DNA of 64,000 bases from Arthrobacter sp. AQ5-06 (GTDB taxonomy: Bacteria > Actinomycetota > Actinomycetes > Actinomycetales > Micrococcaceae), in contig NZ_QMKP01000006.1 in NCBI RefSeq assembly GCF_003287955.1, positions 62,001 through 126,000 of the forward strand, read 5' to 3'. Shown piece by piece: positions 11,157 through 20,463 of this stretch (the stretch's first letter is position 1; the number at the start of each line of letters is the position of its first letter). The translations under genes were made by a program, and so were the position numbers. Below the pieces are notes generated by a model, which saw only the letters and a list, made by a program, of their open reading frames with translations, ran no database searches and was not told the DNA's origin.

Positions 11157-12131
11157 TCAGAAGCCCAGCTTGACCAGCTGCTTCGGGTCGCGCTGCCAGT
11201 CCTTGGCCACCTTCACATGCAGGTCAAGGTAGATGCGCGCGCCGAGCAGAGCCTCGATCCCCTTGCGTGCGTTGGTGCCGACTTCGCGGAGCCGTGCGCC
11301 GCCCTTGCCGATGATGATGGCCTTCTGGGACGGACGTTCCACATAGAGATTAACCCGGACGTCGAGGAAGGGCCGGTCTTCGGGCCGGCCTTCACGCGGT
11401 ACGATCTCGTCGACGACGACGGCCAGGGAGTGCGGCAATTCGTCGCGGACGCCTTCGAGGGCCGCTTCCCGGATGAGTTCGGCGATCATCACAGCTTCGG
11501 GTTCGTCCGTCAGGTGCCCGTCCGGATACAGGGGCGGGGACGCCGGCATGTGGCTGATCAGGACGTCCGCGAGGGTGTCGACCTGGAACCCGTCGGTGGC
11601 GGACACGGGGACGATGTCCTTCCAACCGTCCTCGCCGATGACATCCCGGCCCAGTGCTGCGACGGCGAGCAACTGCTCGGTGAGCGCCTGCCGGTCCACC
11701 GTGTCTGCCTTGGTGACGATCGCGATGACAGGCTTGTTGCCGATGGCGGCGAGCTGGGCGGCGATGTACTTGTCGCCCGGGCCGATCTTCTCGTTGGCGG
11801 GAAGGCAGAAGCCGATCGCGTCGACCTCGGCGAGGGTGTCGGCGACGAGTTCGTTCAACCGTTTTCCCAGCAGCGTGCGGGGGCGGTGCAGACCCGGGGT
11901 ATCCACCAGGATCAGCTGGGCGTCATCGCGGTGCACGATCCCCCGGATGGTGTGGCGCGTGGTCTGCGGCTTGGCGGAAGTGATGGCCACCTTCTGGCCC
12001 ACCAGGGCGTTCGTCAGGGTTGATTTGCCCGCGTTCGGCCGCCCGACGAGGACCGCAAAGCCTGCCCTGTAGCCGCCGAAGTCTTTTGCGGCTGAATCCG
12101 GGTTGGCCGGACGATTATTTTCCTTGCTCAC
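11157..12131 (-). CDS. era: GTPase Era
   Basis: Ribosome-associated GTPase for 16S rRNA processing and 30S assembly. 324 aa. G1 GRPNAGKSTL, G3 DTPGL, and TKAD as G4 are visible. The C-terminal KH domain carries IIIGKGGARLREVG and VKVAKDWQRDPKQLVKLGF. GTG 12131 is chosen because GGGAG lies 5-7 nt upstream and it begins a family-like, poorly conserved N-terminus. It overlaps the end of the CorC-like gene by 17 nt, so translation is probably coupled. Part of the phoH-ybeY-corC-era cluster. Confidence 0.95.
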   Translation of the reverse strand: MSKENNRPANPDSAAKDFGGYRAGFAVLVGRPNAGKSTLTNALVGQKVAITSAKPQTTRHTIRGIVHRDDAQLILVDTPGLHRPRTLLGKRLNELVADTLAEVDAIGFCLPANEKIGPGDKYIAAQLAAIGNKPVIAIVTKADTVDRQALTEQLLAVAALGRDVIGEDGWKDIVPVSATDGFQVDTLADVLISHMPASPPLYPDGHLTDEPEAVMIAELIREAALEGVRDELPHSLAVVVDEIVPREGRPEDRPFLDVRVNLYVERPSQKAIIIGKGGARLREVGTNARKGIEALLGARIYLDLHVKVAKDWQRDPKQLVKLGF

Positions 12132-13446
12132 GTGGAACTCCCTGCTGGGTTGCTTCGGCCTCGTCGAGGAGGTCTTCAAGGTCAGTGTCTACTTTTGGTA
12201 CTGCTGCCGCAATGATGTGGCTGACGCGGTTGCGGCGGCCCTCGAGCCGTTCGGCGAGCAGCGAGATGCCGCCCACCTCCACGCGGCTGCCAACAATGGG
12301 AACGCGGCCCAGGGCCTTGGCCAGCAGCCCGCCCACGGTGTCAACCTCGTCGTCGTCGAGCTCTACGTCGAACAGTGCTCCGAGGTCGTCGATGCTCATC
12401 CGGGCACTCACCCGGTAGGAACCGCCGCCCACGGCCACGGCCTCGGCGCTTTCGGTGTCATACTCGTCCACGATTTCGCCGACGATTTCCTCGATGAGGT
12501 CCTCGAGGGTGACAAGGCCAGCCGTGCCGCCGTATTCGTCGATCACGATGGCAACGTGTGTTGACTCCTTCTGCAGTTCCCGCAGCAGGTCGCTCACCGG
12601 CTTGGACTCCGGGACGTACCGGACCTCGCGGGCCAGGGCTTCGACCGGGGGCTGTTCGTCGTCGGGTCCCAGCTCGTGAAGCGTCGCCGCGACGTCCTTG
12701 AGGTAGACGATTCCGAGGATCTGGTCCGTGTTGTCGCCGATCACGGGGATCCGTGAATAGCCCGAACGCAGGAACATCGACATGGCCCGCCTGAGGCTGG
12801 AGCCGGCGTCGATGCTGAGGATATCCGTCCGGGGCACCATCACGGCGCGCACCAGGGTATCGCCGAAGTCAAAGACTGAGTGGATCATTTCCGCTTCGGT
12901 GTCTTCGATCATGTCGGATTCAGATGCGCGGTCCACGAGTTCGCGGAATTCCTGTTCGCTGAAGAACGCGTCATCACCCGCGGGGGCGCCGGGAGCGGCG
13001 GCACTGCCCAGCGCCACGAGCCACCCGGGGATGGGGCCGAGGACCCACGTCAGGAACCTGATCAGCGATGCCGTGTACCGGACCACTGCGGCCGAATGGA
13101 GCCTGCCGATCTGCCGCGGGGAAACGCCGACGATTACGAAACCGAGCAGGGCCATAATCCCGGTGGCGGCCAGCCCGGCCAGCCAGACGTTGTCCAGCAG
13201 GCTGTGGAGCAGGACGGCCACCGCCACGGCTGAAGCCATCTCGAACCAGACCCGCCAGAACCGCAAGGCCCGGATATGGGCCACCGGCTGGGCCAGGATG
13301 CGCTTCATGGCGTTTCCGCGGCTTTTCAGCAGGGCGTCTTCGGCGTTATGCCGGGGAAGAAACGTGAACGCGGCCTCGGCTGCGGTCAGGAGTGCTGCTG
13401 TACTGAGGAACGCCAGGGCCATGCCGACAAGGAGCAGGGGCGTCAC
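12115..13446 (-). CDS. Hemolysin-family/CorC-like CNNM transporter with CBS domains
   Basis: Membrane protein of 443 aa, predicted Mg2+ or other divalent cation transport. The N-terminal CNNM (DUF21) domain has about four hydrophobic helices over residues 1-150. A CBS pair follows (VMVPRTDILSIDAGSSLRRA and the later THVAIVIDEYGGTAGLVTLEDLIEEIVGE region), then a C-terminal CorC_HlyC domain, DDLGALFDVELDDDEVDTVGG. GTG start overlaps the ybeY stop by 4 nt (GTGA). The common label 'hemolysin' is historical and not supported as a function. Confidence 0.92.
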   Translation of the reverse strand: MTPLLLVGMALAFLSTAALLTAAEAAFTFLPRHNAEDALLKSRGNAMKRILAQPVAHIRALRFWRVWFEMASAVAVAVLLHSLLDNVWLAGLAATGIMALLGFVIVGVSPRQIGRLHSAAVVRYTASLIRFLTWVLGPIPGWLVALGSAAAPGAPAGDDAFFSEQEFRELVDRASESDMIEDTEAEMIHSVFDFGDTLVRAVMVPRTDILSIDAGSSLRRAMSMFLRSGYSRIPVIGDNTDQILGIVYLKDVAATLHELGPDDEQPPVEALAREVRYVPESKPVSDLLRELQKESTHVAIVIDEYGGTAGLVTLEDLIEEIVGEIVDEYDTESAEAVAVGGGSYRVSARMSIDDLGALFDVELDDDEVDTVGGLLAKALGRVPIVGSRVEVGGISLLAERLEGRRNRVSHIIAAAVPKVDTDLEDLLDEAEATQQGVPREQGK

Positions 13447-13916
13447 TGAGTAGTCTCGGCGGGTGCGTCTTTGCCGGTGAAGCCGGAGAGCAGCTGGCGC
13501 TGGAGGCCGAACATCTCTTCCTTTTCCTCGGGCTCTGCGTGGTCATAGCCCAGCAGGTGGAGGATCCCGTGGGTGGTCAGGAGCAGCATCTCATCCTGCA
13601 GGGAGTGCCCGGCGTCGACGGCCTGAACCTGCGCTACCTGGGGGCACACGGCAATGTCACCCAGCATCCCTTGCGGAGTGGGCCGGTCCGGCGTGCCGGG
13701 GGTCAGTTCGTCCATGGGGACCGAGAGTACGTCCGTGGATCCCGGCTCGTCCATGAGCTCGATGTGGAGCTTTTCCATGGCCGGTTCATCCACCAGGAGA
13801 ATGGAGAGTTCAGCCTGGGGGTGGATGTACAGCTGTTCGAAGACGTACCGGGACAGTGCCACGAGCTCCGCTTCATCAACCCGGATGCCGGATTCGTTGT
13901 TTACCTCGATGCTCAT
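13443..13916 (-). CDS. ybeY: Endoribonuclease YbeY
   Basis: Single-strand RNase involved in 16S rRNA 3'-end maturation and ribosome quality control. 157 aa. The zinc-binding signature HGILHLLGYDH is intact (about residues 118-128), and DVLSVPMDE and GMLGDIAVCP match the family. ATGA overlap with phoH upstream and GTGA overlap with the CorC-like gene downstream indicate a tightly coupled operon. Confidence 0.96.
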   Translation of the reverse strand: MSIEVNNESGIRVDEAELVALSRYVFEQLYIHPQAELSILLVDEPAMEKLHIELMDEPGSTDVLSVPMDELTPGTPDRPTPQGMLGDIAVCPQVAQVQAVDAGHSLQDEMLLLTTHGILHLLGYDHAEPEEKEEMFGLQRQLLSGFTGKDAPAETTQ

Positions 13917-14998
13917 GCGTTTTCCCCCCGCTTTTCCCGGCTTACCGAGTGCTGCACTTTGTTCCGCTGGACATCATCCCAGAGACTGTAGGCGCGCACG
14001 ATGTCACCCACAAGACGGTGGCGGACCACGTCTGTGGAATCCAGGACGGTGAAGTTCACGTCCTCGATCCCCTGCAGGATCCCTTCCACGATCCGCAGCC
14101 CGGAGCGGGTGCTGAAGGGAAGGTCCACCTGGGTGACGTCTCCGGTGACCACCATTTTGGACCCGAAGCCCAAACGCGTGAGGAACATCTTCATCTGTTC
14201 CGGTGTGGTGTTCTGCGCTTCGTCGAGGATGATAAAGGCGTCATTGAGCGTGCGCCCACGCATGTACGCCAGCGGCGCCACTTCGATGGTCCCCGCAGCC
14301 ATCAGGCGCGGGATGGACTCGGGGTCCATCATGTCGTGCAGCGCGTCGTACAGCGGGCGCAGGTAGGGATCGATCTTGTCGCTCAGGGTGCCCGGAAGGA
14401 ACCCCAGCCGTTCGCCGGCTTCGACTGCGGGCCTGGTCAGGATAATGCGGCTGACTTCCTTCTGCTGCAGTGCCTGGACAGCCTTGGCCATCGCAAGGTA
14501 CGTCTTGCCCGTGCCTGCAGGGCCAATCCCGAAGATCACAGTGTTCGCGTCAATCGCGTCCACGTAGTTCTTCTGGTTCAGGGTTTTTGGCCGGATGGTC
14601 TTCCCCCGGCTGGAGAGGATGTTGTGGGTGAGGACGTCCACAGGGTTCTGCAGGGACTGGCTGCGGAGCAACGCGACGAGCTGCTGCAACACCGCGGGGC
14701 TGATGACCGTGCCACGGGCCACGAGGCCGCGCACTTCATGCAGCAGCCGCATGATGCGGGGAACTTCGTTGGCGGGGCCGCTGATGGACAGCTCGTTTCC
14801 GCGGACGTGGAAGTTTACGGCCGGGAACTGTTCTTCGATGTAACGCAAGGCCTCATCATGGCTGCCGAGCGATTGGACCATCTGATCGGAGTTGTCAAAA
14901 AGAACCACCTCCGTCCGGACACCGGGAAGTGAATGGGGAAATTCTCCGGCGGCACGGTCAGTGTTCAGCCGGCGCTTTCCGTTCGCTGATTCAGTCAT
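13913..14998 (-). CDS. phoH: PhoH family ATPase
   Basis: Cytosolic P-loop NTPase of 361 aa, the PhoH/YbeZ partner of YbeY in rRNA processing, possibly an RNA helicase. Walker A FGIGPAGTGKTYLAMA (about residue 155), DAFIILDEAQNTTPEQMKMFLTR for Walker B, and VVTGDVTQVDLP are all present. The N-terminal region RTEVVLFDNSDQ contains a small RNA-binding-like domain. First gene of phoH-ybeY-corC-era. The ATG at 14998 has only a distant GGAGGAG (about 24 nt), so a slightly later start is possible. Confidence 0.95.
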   Translation of the reverse strand: MTESANGKRRLNTDRAAGEFPHSLPGVRTEVVLFDNSDQMVQSLGSHDEALRYIEEQFPAVNFHVRGNELSISGPANEVPRIMRLLHEVRGLVARGTVISPAVLQQLVALLRSQSLQNPVDVLTHNILSSRGKTIRPKTLNQKNYVDAIDANTVIFGIGPAGTGKTYLAMAKAVQALQQKEVSRIILTRPAVEAGERLGFLPGTLSDKIDPYLRPLYDALHDMMDPESIPRLMAAGTIEVAPLAYMRGRTLNDAFIILDEAQNTTPEQMKMFLTRLGFGSKMVVTGDVTQVDLPFSTRSGLRIVEGILQGIEDVNFTVLDSTDVVRHRLVGDIVRAYSLWDDVQRNKVQHSVSREKRGENA

Positions 14999-15371
14999 GG
15001 TGCTGGCCCGCAGGCCCGTGGTCTCCTCCAGTTCGAAACTTAAGTGCCACCGGCTGCTGCGTGGGCGGGCTGTTGCCGAGCACGCAGGAGCCAGCGGAGT
15101 CCTTCCATCTTACGCCAGGAGGCACCTCCCGGCAGCGCCCGGCGGTGTCCGGCAAGGGCTCCCGTCACCGGCTTGCTGCGGGATGGTTGACGTCATTAGG
15201 TATCAACTTCATATCGGGCTCATATCGTTCCCGTTGCAGTTGTGCCGGCGGCCCGGATCCGGTCCTTTTGCCGGGCTGGCTATGCGATGCTGGAAATCAA
15301 GGCCGTCCGGGGACCGGCTCACGAGGCCCACGCCTCACCATTTCACAGCCAGGAAGGACAGGGCCACGAGA
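14999..15371. other. Intergenic region, divergent phoH / GerMN lipoprotein
   Basis: 373 nt containing the promoters of two divergent genes. No gene, clear -35/-10 pair or strong hairpin was recognised. AAGGA near 15353-15358 may help translation of the lipoprotein. Confidence 0.5.
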
Positions 15372-16328
15372 GTGCCGGAAACAGCGACCCCCCTCACTGC
15401 CGTACGCGCCGCGCCGCGTTTTCGTCCGCAACGCCTCCTGTGTCTCCTGCCAGCCTTCCTCCTTCTCACCGGTTGTATCGCGGACCCCAGCCCTGAGCCC
15501 AACCTCACGGCAAACTCCAGCCCTGCCGCCACTGCCTCCCCCGGGGCACCCTCCACCAGCGCGCCCCTGGAAACCACGCAGTCTTCGAATAAGGCACCGG
15601 TCTACTGGATTGGCCGGAGCAAGAGCAACGTGTTCCTGTACCGGGAATTCCGGGACGTTCCGGAGCAGGAGAATCCGGTGACCCGTGCCTTGCGGGCCAT
15701 GATGTCCGAGAAGCCGCTGGACCCCGACTTCTTCACGCCCTGGCAGAATCCCGAGAAACTCGCCTCGTCCATCTCCGGCAAGAATGTCATCACCGTCGAC
15801 GTATCGGAGGATGCCTTTAACAGCAATCTCGACGCCGACATGGCGGGCCGCGCCATCCAACAACTGGTCTTCACGGCTACGGCAGCGGCAGCGAGTTCCG
15901 GCCTGATCGATTCCGGCCAGCAGATCCAGGTCAGGATCCTGGTGGACAGCCACACCGATTACGTTGCCTTCGACCACGTCCAGCTTGGCGCTCCCATGTC
16001 CCGCGCCGTCGGGATGGTGGCGCCCGTATGGATCATCGATCCGCAGGAAGGTACGGACATGGCCGGCGGAAGCGTCAAGATCACCGGCCGCAGCACCGTA
16101 CCCGGCGGTAAGCTCCGCTGGCAGATCCATCGGGCCGAAGCGAACGGTGACAAGACGCCCTACCTGACTGGGGAGACCACTGCAGCCGCCGAGGTGGCAC
16201 AGACCGGACTGTTCACCCTTGCCCTTAGCCTCTCCTCGGGAAATTACGAGCTCCGCGTTTCGCAGGTGGATGCGGCCGGCAGCGGCCAGGAGCTGAATGT
16301 GGATACACGGAACTTCAACGTCCGTTAG
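15372..16328 (+). CDS. Lipoprotein with GerMN and Gmad2 domains
   Basis: Predicted surface lipoprotein of 318 aa. The signal peptide ends in a lipobox LLTGC (Cys about residue 35), followed by a Ser/Pro/Ala-rich linker to about residue 70. A GerMN domain then covers about 75-205 (VFLYREFRDVP through AAAASSGLIDSGQQIQVRILVD). A C-terminal Gmad2 immunoglobulin-like domain begins VWIIDPQEGTDMAGGSVKITGRS. These domains were named from spore germination proteins but are common in non-sporulating actinobacteria, where the role is unknown. GTG 15372 is used because it gives a proper signal peptide; the open frame extends upstream through non-coding sequence. Confidence 0.85.
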   Translation: MPETATPLTAVRAAPRFRPQRLLCLLPAFLLLTGCIADPSPEPNLTANSSPAATASPGAPSTSAPLETTQSSNKAPVYWIGRSKSNVFLYREFRDVPEQENPVTRALRAMMSEKPLDPDFFTPWQNPEKLASSISGKNVITVDVSEDAFNSNLDADMAGRAIQQLVFTATAAAASSGLIDSGQQIQVRILVDSHTDYVAFDHVQLGAPMSRAVGMVAPVWIIDPQEGTDMAGGSVKITGRSTVPGGKLRWQIHRAEANGDKTPYLTGETTAAAEVAQTGLFTLALSLSSGNYELRVSQVDAAGSGQELNVDTRNFNVR

Positions 16329-16349
16329 CAGACCACGCAGCAGGCGGCC

Positions 16350-17132
16350 TCAGGATACAGGTGCAGTCCAGCGACCCAGTACATCGCTCGCCAAAACAAC
16401 CGCTGCCGGCCCGGCCGTGGATGACCTTAGGACGTGGTGTCCCAGGAGCGCCGTCACGGCCCCGGCGTCGCAAAGCCGGGTGACTTCGCGGGGACTGATG
16501 CCGCCTTCCGGGCCAACAATGAGCAGAATTTCCAGGGGCCCGGCGGCAGCCTGGGTGGCCTGCCATGATTCCAGGACAGAACGGAGCGGCCGGACCGCGT
16601 CTTCGTGCAGGATTACAGCCAGATCCGCTGCCGCCACGGCCGCCGCAAGGCCAGGCGTTTCGACGGCGGCCCGCACCTCGGGGATCCAGGCGCGGCGTGC
16701 CTGTTTGGAGGCAGCAGTGACCACGGATTGCCATTTCGCGTGGGCCTTGGCGGCGCGCTCACCTTTCCAGCGGACAATTGATCGCTCGGACTGCCAAGGG
16801 ACTACGGCGTCGATCCCCAGTTCAGTTGCCGTTTCCACGGCCAGTTCGTCGCGGTCCCCCTTGGCCAGGGCCTGGACCAGCACGAGCCGGATATCGGACT
16901 GGTCCTCCACGACGAGTGCGGAGCATTCAACGGTGAGCTCTGCGGGTGACGCCGAAACGACAGTTCCCGTCAGCCGCTTTCCGGCGCCATCAGCAATGTC
17001 CACCGCCTCTCCGGGAGTGATCCGCTTCACGGTCACGGCGTGGCGTGCCTCAGGCCCTTGAAGGACAAAACGGGCACCGGGCACTAGCTCGTCCAGCGAC
17101 CCGGCACCGCTGAAGAAAACGGGATTGCTCAC
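16350..17132 (-). CDS. rsmE: 16S rRNA (uracil-1498-N3)-methyltransferase
   Basis: SPOUT-family methyltransferase of 260 aa that methylates U1498 of 16S rRNA using SAM. The N-terminal PUA-like domain has HAVTVKRITPGEAV. The trefoil-knot SAM site is ILLIVGPEGGISPREV followed by ALLGHHVLRSSTAGPAAV, where the family consensus is LG.RILR.ETA. The substitution of Glu-Thr by Ser-Thr in that motif is mild. Starts 2 nt after the dnaJ stop; forms an operon with hrcA-dnaJ. Confidence 0.93.
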   Translation of the reverse strand: MSNPVFFSGAGSLDELVPGARFVLQGPEARHAVTVKRITPGEAVDIADGAGKRLTGTVVSASPAELTVECSALVVEDQSDIRLVLVQALAKGDRDELAVETATELGIDAVVPWQSERSIVRWKGERAAKAHAKWQSVVTAASKQARRAWIPEVRAAVETPGLAAAVAAADLAVILHEDAVRPLRSVLESWQATQAAAGPLEILLIVGPEGGISPREVTRLCDAGAVTALLGHHVLRSSTAGPAAVVLASDVLGRWTAPVS

Positions 17133-17134
17133 CG

Positions 17135-18262
17135 CTACAGGTTACCGAACCGGTCCCGCAGCTTGGCAAAGACGCCGCCGCTGGCAGCCAGCTTGCCTTC
17201 CGTGAACTGCTCGCCCCGCAGCTTCGCCAATTGCCGCAGGAGATCCTCCTGCGCGGCATCCAGCTTAGCCGGCGTCTCCACCTGCAGATGGACCATCAGG
17301 TCCCCCCGGCCGTAACCGCGCAGGTGCGTCACCCCGAGTCCACGGAGCGTGATGATCTCCCCGGACTGCGTCCCCGCCTTGACGTCGATCTCCTGCAGCC
17401 CGTCAAAGGTTTCCAGTGACAGCTCAGTGCCCAGGGCGGCGGCAGTCATCGGGATGTGCAGCGTTGCGTGCAAGTCGTCACCATCACGGGCGTAGGTGGC
17501 GTCGTTGTTGACCCGGAGTTCCACGTACAGGTCCCCGGACGGTCCTCCGGCCGGGCCTGCTTCGCCCTGTCCGGAGAGCTGGATCCGGGTGCCTGTGGCA
17601 ACACCGGCCGGCACCTTGATGGTGAGGGACCGTCGGCTGCGGATGCGGCCTTGGCCGCTGCATTCGTTGCAGGGGTCCTTGATGACTGTTCCGAAGCCTT
17701 CGCAGCTGCCACACGGGGCCGCCGTCATGACCTGGCCCAGGATGGAGCGTACCGCGCGCTGGACCTGGCCGCTGCCGCCGCAGATATCGCAGCGGACAGG
17801 GTGGCTTCCTTCGCGGCAGCATGAGCCGTTGCAGGTGGGGCAGGTGACGGCGGTGTCCACTTCGAGTTTCCGGTTGACGCCGAACACCGCATCGCGGAGT
17901 TCTATCCGGACACTGATCAGCGCGTCCTGGCCGCGGCGGACCCGGGACGCGGGGCCGGAGGAGCCGCCGGCACCGAAGAACGTGTCAAAAATGTCCTGGA
18001 ACGCGAAGCCCTGGCCGGAGTATCCGGCGCCGCCGAACCCGTTGTCGGTGCCGTTTTCATTGCCGGTGGTGTCATAGATCCGGCGCTTCTGCGGGTCCGA
18101 AAGTACCTCATAGGCGTGGGTCACGGCCTTGAAGCGGTCCGATGCATCGTCCCCGGGGTTTACGTCCGGGTGCAGAGTGCGGGCCAGCTTGCGGTAGGCC
18201 TTCTTGATCTCTTCCCCGGTGGCTTCCGGCGAGACTCCGAGGACGTCGTAGTGGCTGCTCAA
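17135..18262 (-). CDS. dnaJ: Chaperone DnaJ (DnaJ2 type)
   Basis: Hsp40 co-chaperone that stimulates DnaK ATPase and delivers unfolded clients. 375 aa. J-domain at the N-terminus with the HPD tripeptide (ARTLHPDVNPG). A Gly/Phe-rich segment follows (about residues 70-105). The zinc-binding domain has four repeats: CPTCNGSC, CDICGGSG, CGSCEGFG and CNECSGQG. The first repeat ends in Cys where Gly is usual, but both zinc-ligand cysteines are kept. The C-terminal substrate domains contain GDLYVELRV. Lies 74 bp downstream of hrcA, as in other actinobacterial hrcA-dnaJ2 operons. Confidence 0.96.
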   Translation of the reverse strand: MSSHYDVLGVSPEATGEEIKKAYRKLARTLHPDVNPGDDASDRFKAVTHAYEVLSDPQKRRIYDTTGNENGTDNGFGGAGYSGQGFAFQDIFDTFFGAGGSSGPASRVRRGQDALISVRIELRDAVFGVNRKLEVDTAVTCPTCNGSCCREGSHPVRCDICGGSGQVQRAVRSILGQVMTAAPCGSCEGFGTVIKDPCNECSGQGRIRSRRSLTIKVPAGVATGTRIQLSGQGEAGPAGGPSGDLYVELRVNNDATYARDGDDLHATLHIPMTAAALGTELSLETFDGLQEIDVKAGTQSGEIITLRGLGVTHLRGYGRGDLMVHLQVETPAKLDAAQEDLLRQLAKLRGEQFTEGKLAASGGVFAKLRDRFGNL

Positions 18263-18336
18263 AGTTCGTATCTCTTCCTTGTTGTACTGCAGGCAGCCGG
18301 GCTGCCACTGCTCTTCGTGCCTGGACCGTGGTGCTG

Positions 18337-19350
18337 TTACGGACCCAGAATTCTTGAAAGGTAACGGGCTACTGCCCTGACGGCGGCCATGGTGGTGGGA
18401 TAGTCCATCCGGGTGGGGCCCAGCACGCCGATCTTGGCAGTGCTGTCAGGTCCGTAGCCCGTGGCAACCACGGAGGCTTCCGCGAGTCCGTCGTAAGGGT
18501 TTTCACGCCCGATACTGACTGCCACGCCTCTCGGATCCTGCGCCATGTCGCTCAGGAGGCGCAGCAGGACAACCTGCTCCTCGAGGGCTTCCAGGACTGG
18601 TCCGATACTGAGCGGAAAATCCACATTGGAGCGGGCGAGGTTCGCCGTTCCGGCCATGACCATGCGTTCCTCACGGCTGTTGTGGGCGAGCGTCTCCAGC
18701 ACGTGGGCCAAAGCCTGGGCAGCTGAGCGCTGGCCCGGACTGACGGACGAAACGACTCCCGGCAGCGACGGCGTCAGACGGCTCAGCGAAATGCCCGCCA
18801 GTGATCCGAGGAAGTGTGTCCGCAAGGCGGCGATGGCGTCGTCGCCGAGGTCCTGGCCGACGTCGATCACGCGCTGTTCGACTTTGCCGGTGGTGGCGAT
18901 GAGGACCACCAGGACCTGTCGGGGCGCGAGCAGGACGAATTCGATGTGGCGGATGGTGGCGCGGCTCAGATGGGGATACTGCACCACGGCGACCTGGTTG
19001 GTCAGCTGTGACAGCATCCTGACGGTCCTGTCCAGGACGTCGTCCAGATCGTCTGAGCCCTCCAGCAGCGACTGGATTGCACGCCGTTCCGCCTGGGAAA
19101 GCGGCTTTACCGCTGAAATCTGGTCCACAAACAGGCGATAGCCTTTGTCGGTGGGGATCCGTCCGGCGCTGGTGTGCGGGGCTGTGATCAGGCCGTCGTC
19201 TTCCAGGGCCGCCATGTCGTTGCGGATGGTGGCACTGGACACGCCGAGGTGATGGCGTTCCACGAGTGCCTTGGAACCCACCGGCTCGCGGGAGTGCACA
19301 TAGTCCTCCACGATGGCGCGCAGTACTTCGAGTTTGCGCGGCTCGCTCAT
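18337..19350 (-). CDS. hrcA: Heat-inducible transcriptional repressor HrcA
   Basis: Repressor of class I heat-shock genes; binds CIRCE operators. 337 aa. The N-terminal winged-helix is RKLEVLRAIVEDYVHSREPV plus SSATIRNDMAALEDDGLI. The GAF-like domain and the C-terminal IGVLGPTRMDYPTTMAAVRAV match the family. ATG 19350 is chosen because GGAGGTGG sits just upstream and the operator lies outside the coding region; an ORF start at 19383 would run through the operator. A CIRCE element 20 nt upstream implies autoregulation of hrcA-dnaJ-rsmE. Confidence 0.96.
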   Translation of the reverse strand: MSEPRKLEVLRAIVEDYVHSREPVGSKALVERHHLGVSSATIRNDMAALEDDGLITAPHTSAGRIPTDKGYRLFVDQISAVKPLSQAERRAIQSLLEGSDDLDDVLDRTVRMLSQLTNQVAVVQYPHLSRATIRHIEFVLLAPRQVLVVLIATTGKVEQRVIDVGQDLGDDAIAALRTHFLGSLAGISLSRLTPSLPGVVSSVSPGQRSAAQALAHVLETLAHNSREERMVMAGTANLARSNVDFPLSIGPVLEALEEQVVLLRLLSDMAQDPRGVAVSIGRENPYDGLAEASVVATGYGPDSTAKIGVLGPTRMDYPTTMAAVRAVARYLSRILGP

Positions 19351-19369
19351 ACTCCACCTCCATCCATGG

Positions 19370-19396
19370 TTAGCACTCGACATGCCTAAGTGCTAA
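19370..19396. promoter_or_regulatory. CIRCE operator (HrcA-binding site)
   Basis: TTAGCACTC, 9-nt spacer, AAGTGCTAA: 17 of 18 arm positions match the CIRCE consensus (one G to A change at the start of the right arm). It sits in the hrcA leader, just downstream of a -10-like TAGACT (19398-19403, minus strand), so HrcA bound here would block hrcA transcription. Confidence 0.95.
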
Positions 19397-19486
19397 CAGT
19401 CTAATATGAGTCACCTCGTTGTTAGCATTGGTACCGCACCGGGCGAAATTCCGGGCCAGGATCTAGCGGTAAGGCGGAATCAATCC

Positions 19487-20335
19487 ATGCAGTACCAGAA
19501 GTGGGGTCCGCAGGAGATCACCGCGCCCGTCAGCAGCGAACTCCCTGAGGTTCCCGTGGAACGCGGCATGGTTCTTGAAGACGCCCAGTCAGGCTGGGTG
19601 GGAGCGGTGACCCGGGTGGAGAAGTCCGGCGGCATGCATGTAGTGGCCCTCGAAGACCGGCTCGGCAAGTCCCGAACCTTCCGGCTCGGCTTCGGGTTCC
19701 TCCTGGAGGGACAGCCCATCCGGCTCGTTCCCCGGGCGCCCAGGCAGGCCGCCGCCGTGGGCGTCGGCCGGACGGCGTCCGGGTCAGTCCGTGTGGCCGG
19801 CCAGCGTGCCCAGGTAGCCAAGGCGAGCAGAATCTGGGTGGAGGGAAAACACGACGCCGAACTCGTGGAAAAAGTCTGGGGTGACGATCTCCGTGTCGAG
19901 GGCATCGTCGTCGAGCCTTTGCATGGCATTGATGACCTGGCGGGGGCGGTGGCCGCGTTCGGTCCCGGTCCGGGCCGCCGGCTGGGGGTCCTGGTGGACC
20001 ACCTGGTGCCGGACTCGAAGGAGTCGCGCATCGCTGCCGCCGTGATGGCCTCGCCCGGCGCGGCCGGGAATGTCCTGATTGTCGGGCACCCTTACGTTGA
20101 TGTGTGGCAGGCGATCCGGCCCGCTGTACTGGGCATCGAAAAATGGCCGGTGGTACCCCGCGGGCAGGACTGGAAGACGGGCATCCTGGAAGCGTTCGGC
20201 TGGCCGCACTCCACCAAGGAAGACATCGGGCTTGGCTGGCAAAAGCTGCTGGGCGCTGTCCGCAGCTACGCGGACCTGGAAGCATCACTGCTCGGGAGGG
20301 TGGAGGAAGTCATCGACTTCCTGACGGTGCCGTAA
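19487..20335 (+). CDS. DUF3097 family protein
   Basis: Conserved actinobacterial protein of 282 aa, function unknown. The N-terminal third is beta-rich (MVLEDAQSGWVGAVTRVEKS). The middle and C-terminal part contain a Toprim-like pattern: IWVEGKHDAELVEKVWGDDL followed by LGVLVDHLVPDSKESRI and VGHPYVDVWQAI. This suggests a nucleic-acid enzyme fold, an inference from the acidic motif spacing only. ATG 19487 is used, with AAGGCGG upstream; the frame is open to 19406, but that part lies in the divergent promoter region with hrcA. Confidence 0.85.
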   Translation: MQYQKWGPQEITAPVSSELPEVPVERGMVLEDAQSGWVGAVTRVEKSGGMHVVALEDRLGKSRTFRLGFGFLLEGQPIRLVPRAPRQAAAVGVGRTASGSVRVAGQRAQVAKASRIWVEGKHDAELVEKVWGDDLRVEGIVVEPLHGIDDLAGAVAAFGPGPGRRLGVLVDHLVPDSKESRIAAAVMASPGAAGNVLIVGHPYVDVWQAIRPAVLGIEKWPVVPRGQDWKTGILEAFGWPHSTKEDIGLGWQKLLGAVRSYADLEASLLGRVEEVIDFLTVP

Positions 20336-20379
20336 CCCCGGATCCGACCACTGGCGGAGGCATTTGGTGGCCGAACCAG

Positions 20380-20385
20380 TATTCT
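20380..20385 (+). promoter_or_regulatory. -10 box candidate for the DUF4870 gene
   Basis: TATTCT about 80 nt before the GTG at 20464, in the 128-nt gap after the DUF3097 gene. Confidence 0.35.
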
Positions 20386-20463
20386 TGGTACGGCGGAGGC
20401 TGCAGTTGCTTCAGTCCGGCATTCTCCAACCCAGCACCATTGCACTTTCGAAGGAAGAAAACC

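Noticed and set aside
19421..19427. A second CIRCE-like half-site (GTTAGCA) near hrcA
   Set aside because: Only one half-site; no partner arm at the required 9-nt spacing.
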